NCBI GenBank assembly: GCA_018268135.1 | Contig: JAFDXD010000048.1 | Coordinates: 1-47,104, forward strand | Direction of reading: 5' to 3' | DNA length: 47,104 nt | Source: Bacteroidota bacterium | GTDB lineage: Bacteria > Bacteroidota > Bacteroidia > Chitinophagales > Chitinophagaceae | In this document: piece by piece, positions 42,169 through 47,104 of the stretch | How the letters are laid out: each line of letters opens with the position of its first letter | How positions within the stretch are numbered: position 1 is the stretch's first letter | The notes under the pieces: model-generated | Databases searched by the model: none | What the model was told of the DNA's origin: nothing | What the model saw: only the letters and a program-made list of their open reading frames with translations | Position numbers and translations under genes: made by a program

Positions 42169-42215
42169 GCGTCGCACTCTTGTACTAAAGTGCATAGTGC
42201 AGCATTCTGTTCGGC
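42169..42215 (-). repeat. Intergenic repeat, family 2, copy 2
   Basis: On the minus strand GCCGAACA, an insert with a TGCA-rich hairpin, and the 18-nt core AGTACAAGAGTGCGACGC (complement of 42169-42186). The core is identical to 15001-15018. It sits just upstream of rnpA, within its probable leader. Confidence 0.65.
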
Positions 42216-42262
42216 AAAATTATATCAATTTAGCTTTGCTCTACCTGCCACATGACGCTCAT

Positions 42263-42290
42263 AAAAAAGCCTCCTAAAAAATAGAAGGCT
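42263..42290 (-). terminator. Rho-independent terminator after rpmH
   Basis: On the minus strand AGCCTTCTA pairs with TAGGAGGCT (9 bp, one G-T), loop TTTTT, followed by six T. Confidence 0.88.
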
Positions 42291-42327
42291 TGTATAAAGT
42301 TTGTACTGCATTGCAGCATGTAGTAAT

Positions 42328-42495
42328 TTATTTTTTAGACCCATGCTCATCCGACACGGTTAAGCGATGGCGGCCTTTTGCCCTGCGGCTTGCCAATACT
42401 TTACGGCCATTAGCTGTTGACATACGCTCTCTAAAACCATGTACAGATTTTCTGCGGCGTTTATGTGGCTGATAAGTTCTTTTTTTTCCCGGCAT
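42328..42495 (-). CDS. rpmH: 50S ribosomal protein L34
   Basis: A 55-residue very basic protein: [20 protein letters not shown], then [25 protein letters not shown]. The core matches L34, with a C-terminal extension of about ten residues ([10 protein letters not shown]), which is longer than the 44-46 residues common in many bacteria. It precedes rnpA and yidD. A 77-nt or so leader with a hairpin lies upstream, and a terminator follows. Confidence 0.95.
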   Translation of the reverse strand: MPGKKRTYQPHKRRRKSVHGFRERMSTANGRKVLASRRAKGRHRLTVSDEHGSKK

Positions 42496-42541
42496 TGTAT
42501 TAAATTTTTCCTTTTACAAATATTGTTAATGGTATTTCAGC

Positions 42542-42561
42542 AGCAGGGCACCATCCCTGCT
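42542..42561 (-). promoter_or_regulatory. Leader hairpin of rpmH
   Basis: AGCAGGG (42542-42548) and CCCTGCT (42555-42561) form a perfect 7-bp stem with a 6-nt loop inside the rpmH leader. It could be an autoregulatory site for a ribosomal protein; no T run follows, so it is not a terminator. Confidence 0.45.
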
Positions 42562-42577
42562 TGTTGTGAAAGGACGG

Positions 42578-42585
42578 CAAAGGTA
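42578..42585 (-). promoter_or_regulatory. -7 promoter box TACCTTTG before rpmH
   Basis: Exact TAnnTTTG match on the minus strand, 83 bp before the rpmH ATG. No TTG at the ideal distance. The start point would lie near 42572, upstream of the leader hairpin. Confidence 0.55.
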
Positions 42586-42635
42586 GGGGTTTTAAGGGAT
42601 AGTTGTGGTAAGATGGCCGATAAATTTAAAAATCT

Positions 42636-43460
42636 TTATCCCAGTAGCAAATGTTTTGATTGTACCTGCCGGCCAAAAAAGGCAATGCTATGGTTATCAA
42701 AATCTTCTGCGGTATCTGTGGTAAAAAATGCTAATTCACTGTTTTTGCTGCATGTAGCTTCTATTTCGGGATGCCTTAGCAGGTAATCCTTTAGGCTTTG
42801 AGCTACTATTGGCCCCTGAGATACAATATTGACCCCATCGGGCATATACTTTACTATTTTCTGCAAAAGCAATGGGTAATGGGTACAGGCTAATAATACT
42901 GTATCAATATTTTTAGCTTTACTCAGCAGGCTTTGAATGTTTTTTTGTACAAAATAATCTGCCCCATCGCCCAGGTATTCATTATTTTCTATTAGGGGCA
43001 CCCAAAGTGGGCAGGCCTGCTGAAATACCTGCACACCCGGAAAAAATTTTTGTATTTCCAAAATATACGACCCCGATTGAATGGTACCCTGGGTACCTAA
43101 TATACCTACCTGCTTTGAAATGGTAAAATTCCCAATTACTTCAGCGCTAGGCCTTATTACGCCAAGTACCCTTTTTTGAGGAGCTAATTGTGGCAGGTCT
43201 ATTTGCTGAATGGTTCTTAAAGCCTTTGCTGATGCAGTATTACATGCCAATATTACTAAGGGGCAGCCCTGTTCAAAAAACCATTTTACCGCCTGCAATG
43301 TGTACTCATACACTGTTTGAAAGCTACGGCCGCCATAGGGTGCACGGGCATTATCGCCCATGTACAGGTAGTCGTATTGCGGTAGCAGGGCAGTCAATTC
43401 TTTTAATACGGTAAGTCCGCCATATCCGCTGTCAAAAACGCCAATGGGCTGTTTGTTCAT
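42636..43460 (-). CDS. murI: Glutamate racemase
   Basis: A 274-residue enzyme making D-glutamate for peptidoglycan. The N-terminal GVFDSGYGGLTVLKEL, the catalytic Cys73 in LACNTASAKA and Cys192 in LACTHYPLLL are all in place, along with YMGDNARAPYG and GVIRPSAEV. A terminator hairpin ends 14 bp before its ATG, so either it has its own start point within a very short leader or it depends on read-through from the skp genes. Confidence 0.95.
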   Translation of the reverse strand: MNKQPIGVFDSGYGGLTVLKELTALLPQYDYLYMGDNARAPYGGRSFQTVYEYTLQAVKWFFEQGCPLVILACNTASAKALRTIQQIDLPQLAPQKRVLGVIRPSAEVIGNFTISKQVGILGTQGTIQSGSYILEIQKFFPGVQVFQQACPLWVPLIENNEYLGDGADYFVQKNIQSLLSKAKNIDTVLLACTHYPLLLQKIVKYMPDGVNIVSQGPIVAQSLKDYLLRHPEIEATCSKNSELAFFTTDTAEDFDNHSIAFFGRQVQSKHLLLG

Positions 43461-43474
43461 TTGCCAAAAATAAT

Positions 43475-43500
43475 AAAGCCTCCCGAGTTAAGGAGGCTTT
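43475..43500 (-). terminator. Rho-independent terminator between skp and murI
   Basis: AAAGCCTCC (43475-43483) pairs exactly with GGAGGCTTT (43492-43500), loop 8 nt; on the minus strand the stem is followed by TATTATTTTT. Confidence 0.85.
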
Positions 43501-43518
43501 ACTTATTTTTTTAGCGTA

Positions 43519-44052
43519 TTAATTTCTTTTAGGAGTAGTTGCTGGTGGCGCAGCAGTTTCTTTAATACCTAATTTCTTTTTTACAAGATTTATTACATCA
43601 TCACCCGGAGGGCCTACAATTATTGAATTGATATCAAGAATATAAGCATAACCGTTTTCTTTTGCTACAGCTTTTATTGCTTGTAAAGCTTTATCTCTAA
43701 GCGGGGCGCCTTTTTTCTGAGCTTCCTGTTGGTATAGCTCTTGTCCCTGTTGTTGCCAACCACTTACTTTTTGATATAGAGCAAATAATTCCTGCCTTTT
43801 TATTTCCTTTAAGCTGGGAGATAATTTTGCAGAATCTTTTGAAAAAACACTATCTTTTGCATTAAAGTCAGCTACCATATCCTGGTATTGCTGGCCAAGA
43901 TCTTTTTTATATTCTTCCAACTCCTGGTTTGCTTTTGCTGCTTCGGGCATAGAGCCGATCAGTTCGTCAGTATTAATATACCCGATTTTTGATTGTGCAG
44001 ATGCATTAAAAAATCCTAATGCCATCACACCTGCTACGATTAAATTTTTCAT
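43519..44052 (-). CDS. OmpH/Skp-family periplasmic chaperone
   Basis: A 177-residue protein with a signal peptide ending near NASAQ, a predicted coiled-coil (about 40-115, rich in Lys/Glu/Gln) and the C-terminal VAKENGYAYILDINS segment of OmpH-like proteins. It should bind unfolded outer-membrane proteins between the inner membrane and the BAM complex. The ATG at 44052 is used; the TTG two codons earlier is not needed. It has a Pro/Ala/Thr-rich tail (TAAPPATTPKRN). It is the second of two tandem copies after bamA. Confidence 0.9.
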   Translation of the reverse strand: MKNLIVAGVMALGFFNASAQSKIGYINTDELIGSMPEAAKANQELEEYKKDLGQQYQDMVADFNAKDSVFSKDSAKLSPSLKEIKRQELFALYQKVSGWQQQGQELYQQEAQKKGAPLRDKALQAIKAVAKENGYAYILDINSIIVGPPGDDVINLVKKKLGIKETAAPPATTPKRN

Positions 44053-44143
44053 TTTCAATTTTAAAGTTTACTAATTGGTTTTTTGTTTATTAATAGTACA
44101 ATTTTAAGTTCATTTTGCTGCACCTGTTAGGGGCTTTTGCATT

Positions 44144-44653
44144 TTATTTAACACCCAAATTTCTAAGCACATCATCGCTTTTGTCCAGTTTTGGGTCGGC
44201 AAATATAACGGTAATTCCTTCACTTTTATCTAAAATAAAATCATATTGTTTTTCCACAGCCAGTTTTTGTATGGCATTGTACACCCTGTCTTGTATGGGT
44301 TTTATCAGCTCCTGTCTTTTTTTAAATAAATCTCCTTCAAATCCAAAGCGTTTTCTTTGTAAATCACGGAGTTCTTTTTCTTTATTAAACAATTCGTCTT
44401 CTCTTTTCTTTTTAAGGTCGTCGGGAAGCATTACTTTTTCGGCATCATAGTCTTTATACATTTTATCCATGGCTGCCTGGCGCTGGTCAAGCTCCTGCTG
44501 CCATACCTGGCTAAACTGGTCTAATTTTTTTTGGGCTTCTTTATAGTCCGGTATTTTATCCAAAATATATTTTGAATCAATAACGGCATATCGTTGTGCA
44601 TTGGCCATCATCATGCCGGTAGAAAATAATACAGCTAAAAAAAATGTTTTCAT
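44144..44653 (-). CDS. OmpH/Skp-family periplasmic chaperone
   Basis: A 169-residue protein with a signal peptide ending near ANAQR, a long charged coiled coil (about 38-125) and the family end VEKQYDFILDKSEGITVIFADP. It lies 40 bp after bamA and 91 bp before the second Skp gene. The two copies differ enough to be old duplicates, common in Bacteroidota. Confidence 0.92.
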   Translation of the reverse strand: MKTFFLAVLFSTGMMMANAQRYAVIDSKYILDKIPDYKEAQKKLDQFSQVWQQELDQRQAAMDKMYKDYDAEKVMLPDDLKKKREDELFNKEKELRDLQRKRFGFEGDLFKKRQELIKPIQDRVYNAIQKLAVEKQYDFILDKSEGITVIFADPKLDKSDDVLRNLGVK

Positions 44654-44693
44654 TTGTTTAAGTTTTACATGATGTTAAAAAAATCAGGCTTCT

Positions 44694-47104
44694 TTACTCA
44701 GGCTCCTGGCCCAGCATAAAGGTAAATTTAGCTGCACCTTTTAAGCCTGTATTTTGATTATACCTGTCTAATCCAATACCATAGTCGAAGCCCAACAGGC
44801 CGAACATTGGAAGGAAAAACCTCATACCCACACCCACAGAGCGGCGAAGCTTAAAGGGGTTATAGTCCTGAAACTTGTACCATCCATTTGCTGCTTCAAA
44901 AAATGCCAGGCCATAAATGGTACTGCTTGCATTGGTAGAGAATGGGTACCTAAGCTCAGCGGTATATTTATTGAAAATAGTAAAATATTCTGTTGGCTGT
45001 ATGCCTTCGGGATTAATTTTGGGGTTTGAGTTATTGTAAATAGGATAACCTCTTTGAGCAATAATATCATACCCAAGCAAAGCCGTGGTATTGCTCAGGC
45101 CTGCATCTCCCAACTGAAAGCGCTCAAATGGCGATACATCTAATTTGTGATTGTATTTACCAATAAAGCCATACTTAGCAGCAAATTTTAAAATAAACTG
45201 TTTGTTTTTATCAGCTCCTTTTGCAGTACCAATGGGCACATACCATTCAGCATTGAGCCTCCATTTATGAAACTCAGGCAGCTTATATTGATTGGTAGAA
45301 GATGGCTCAATACCAATTAGAGAGTAAGGCAGTGTAAACTGGCCGCTTGCCATAAAGTTAGAGCCCGATGTAGGGAAAGTAGGATTGGGCCCGGCAGAGT
45401 TGCGTACCAGGGTTATTTTTGCACTAATATTGGTAGAGTTGCCATTGCTAAGCCCGGCAAAAATATTAGAGTAATTTTTTAATTTGTATTGCTGAATATT
45501 AAGAGAATAAATAAGGTTGAAATAATCATCAGGCCATTTTAATTGCTTACCCAATGAAATGCCAAAGCCCACTGTTTTTACATACGAAGTATCGCCGCAT
45601 GACCTGCAATACTGGCCATACATATCATAGGCATTTGCATATTTAGTATTAAAATAGCTTACAGAAAAAGAGTTGCGTTTTTTACCTCCCAACCAGGGTT
45701 CGGTAAAAGAAAAGCTGTAAGAGCGATAAGCCTTGCCATTTGATTGAATACGGGCGCTAAGTTTTTGCCCATCGCCTGATGGCAAAGGATCCCAACTGGA
45801 TTTATCGGTAATATTTTTAAGAGAAAAATTATTAAAAGTTACGCCAAGAGTACCGGTAAGCCCAATGCCCCCTCCAAAGCCTGCTGATAACTCAAGCTGG
45901 TCGGCAGATTTTTCTTCTACCTGCCAGTTAATATCTACCGTGCCATTGTCAGAGTTTGGCACTACGTTGGGTGTAATTTTTTCGGGATTAAAGAAGCCGA
46001 GTTGCGAAAGCTCACGCTGTGTTCTGATGATATCTGAACGGCTAAATTTTTCGCCGGGTATTGTTCTTAACTCACGCAATACCACATAATCTTTGGTTTT
46101 ATCATTGCCCGATACGGTAATGCGTCCATAGGTAGCCTGTGGCCCTTCTCTCATGCGTAATTCAAAATCGATAGTATCATTATAAACCCTGGTTTCTACC
46201 GGGTCAATATTAAAGAATAGATATCCATCATCCTGGTAAAGGCTTCCAATATCGCCGCCTTCGGCCGAAAGTTGTTTGCCCAATTTTTTGTTGAGGATAT
46301 CAAGGTTATAAACATCGCCTTTATTAATACCCAGAATATAATTTAATACCGAGTCAGAATATTTTGTATTTCCTTTCCAGGTAATATTTCCAAAATAATA
46401 TTTATGGCCTTCCGAAACTTTGATATCTAAATTAATGTTTCCTTTTTTATCATAAAACTGGGTATCGGCTACAATGGCTGCATCTCTAAAGCCTTGCGAA
46501 TTGTAATAGTCAAGTATTTTGTCTTTATCTTCTGCATATTTTTTTTCGTTAAACTTAGCGTTGCTAAAAAGCTTAAATCTGAAATATGGATCGAGGTAAT
46601 CTTTGGTTTTAGTGGGGTAAAGAAAAGCCATTTCGCTGAGGTACTGCTTAATACCCGGAGTTTTAGTAGAATCGCCATAAGGGCTTACAATATGGTCGGG
46701 AAAAAGGGTGATTTTTGTCATCTCTTTTGTTCCCTTCATTTGTTTTTTAAGTTTATTATCGGCTATTTCTTCGTTATCGGTAAAGTTGATGGAGTTTACT
46801 TTTACTTTTTTGCCTTTATCAATAATGAAAGTGATAGATTCTCCATTGTTTGAAGTAAGAACAGGGGTTACCTGCATATCAATTTTTACATTTCTAAATC
46901 CTTTATCAAAATAAAATTTACGGATGGCTTCTACCGCACTCATCTTCATATTTTCGGTTACTACCCTGTCTTTTGATAAAGCAGTTTTAGTAACCAGGTC
47001 GTCTCTCTCACTTTTTTTGATGCCTACAAATTTATAATCCAACAGGCGGGGCCTTTCTGTTAGCGCAATTTCAATATAAAGGTTATTGCCTTCGAGGCGG
47101 GTAA
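44694..47104 (-). CDS. bamA: Outer-membrane assembly factor BamA, partial (5' end beyond window)
   Basis: 803 codons are visible and the frame runs off the window edge, so the signal peptide and most of POTRA 1 are missing. The visible start reads NNLYIEIALTERPRLLDYKFVG, a typical POTRA end. Several POTRA repeats follow (about to residue 400), then the Omp85 barrel with the GGGIGLTG and SFTEPWLGG segments. A CRSC pair lies in an extracellular loop (YGQYCRSCGDTSY). The C-terminal strand ends FTFMLGQEPE. It inserts beta-barrel proteins into the outer membrane and is followed by two Skp genes. Confidence 0.95.
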   Translation of the reverse strand, partial: TRLEGNNLYIEIALTERPRLLDYKFVGIKKSERDDLVTKTALSKDRVVTENMKMSAVEAIRKFYFDKGFRNVKIDMQVTPVLTSNNGESITFIIDKGKKVKVNSINFTDNEEIADNKLKKQMKGTKEMTKITLFPDHIVSPYGDSTKTPGIKQYLSEMAFLYPTKTKDYLDPYFRFKLFSNAKFNEKKYAEDKDKILDYYNSQGFRDAAIVADTQFYDKKGNINLDIKVSEGHKYYFGNITWKGNTKYSDSVLNYILGINKGDVYNLDILNKKLGKQLSAEGGDIGSLYQDDGYLFFNIDPVETRVYNDTIDFELRMREGPQATYGRITVSGNDKTKDYVVLRELRTIPGEKFSRSDIIRTQRELSQLGFFNPEKITPNVVPNSDNGTVDINWQVEEKSADQLELSAGFGGGIGLTGTLGVTFNNFSLKNITDKSSWDPLPSGDGQKLSARIQSNGKAYRSYSFSFTEPWLGGKKRNSFSVSYFNTKYANAYDMYGQYCRSCGDTSYVKTVGFGISLGKQLKWPDDYFNLIYSLNIQQYKLKNYSNIFAGLSNGNSTNISAKITLVRNSAGPNPTFPTSGSNFMASGQFTLPYSLIGIEPSSTNQYKLPEFHKWRLNAEWYVPIGTAKGADKNKQFILKFAAKYGFIGKYNHKLDVSPFERFQLGDAGLSNTTALLGYDIIAQRGYPIYNNSNPKINPEGIQPTEYFTIFNKYTAELRYPFSTNASSTIYGLAFFEAANGWYKFQDYNPFKLRRSVGVGMRFFLPMFGLLGFDYGIGLDRYNQNTGLKGAAKFTFMLGQEPE

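Noticed and set aside
1-47104. CRISPR arrays, insertion sequences, prophage genes, rRNA or tRNA genes
   Set aside because: No regularly spaced direct repeats, no transposase, integrase or phage structural proteins, and no conserved RNA gene sequence were recognised.

Overview
The window looks like an AT-rich chromosome segment from a member of the Bacteroidota, most likely family Chitinophagaceae. This is inferred from the protein types (TonB receptor with a carboxypeptidase-like N-terminal domain, LytS/LytTR pair, DUF937-OmpA protein, GGGPS-family enzyme, two tandem Skp proteins beside BamA) and from promoters of the Bacteroidota type (TTG, about 19 nt, TAnnTTTG). I found no rRNA or tRNA gene, no insertion sequence and no CRISPR array. 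The genes are mostly housekeeping or stress genes, with a few small accessory insertions.

Layout. 1-4.4 kb: minus-strand cluster with a CWC Cys-rich protein (cut by the window edge), a BNR/sialidase-fold lipoprotein with a CQCC motif, a TonB receptor and a small secreted Cys protein; plausibly metal-related. 4.5-8.1 kb: amino-acid permease, trans-sulfuration-type PLP enzyme and a phosphodiester glycosidase-like protein. 8.2-12.7 kb: secreted flavin amine oxidase, then a TolC and HlyD-type adaptor pair with no pump gene. 13-15 kb: metallophosphoesterase and a HigBA-like toxin-antitoxin pair bracketed by inverted repeats. 15-18.8 kb: flippase, MbnH-like dihaem peroxidase, MbnP-like protein, ArfB. 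19-25.7 kb: GGGPS-family synthase, M28 peptidase, LytTR regulator and LytS kinase, DUF937-OmpA protein, RuvB. 26-26.8 kb: a two-gene DUF2335 module with its own promoter. 27-29.9 kb: CdsA, CPBP protease, DusB.

The most coherent system lies at 29.9-37 kb. It is a tightly packed minus-strand run: an Rrf2 regulator with three well-spaced Cys, a cbb3-like oxidase subunit I with an unusual duplicated N-terminal extension, a fused CcoO-like/cytochrome c protein, two small membrane-anchored proteins, a group III truncated globin, a membrane protein, the di-iron repair protein Ric, a DUF488 protein, a hemerythrin protein and a [2Fe-2S] ferredoxin. The contents point to defence and respiration under nitric oxide or low oxygen. 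Perfect inverted repeats lie just before the oxidase gene and before the regulator gene. Upstream are a glutathione peroxidase and an aldehyde dehydrogenase.

39.5-47.1 kb: TadA, superoxide dismutase, a decayed GNAT-like gene with a small partner, then YidD-RnpA-RpmH, MurI, two Skp proteins and BamA (cut by the window edge).

Two families of structured intergenic repeats each occur twice. One pairs two conserved 15-nt blocks around variable hairpins (11.2 and 27.0 kb). The other shares an exact 18-nt core (15.0 and 42.2 kb). Several genes start only 4-5 nt after a -7 promoter box, which suggests leaderless mRNAs.
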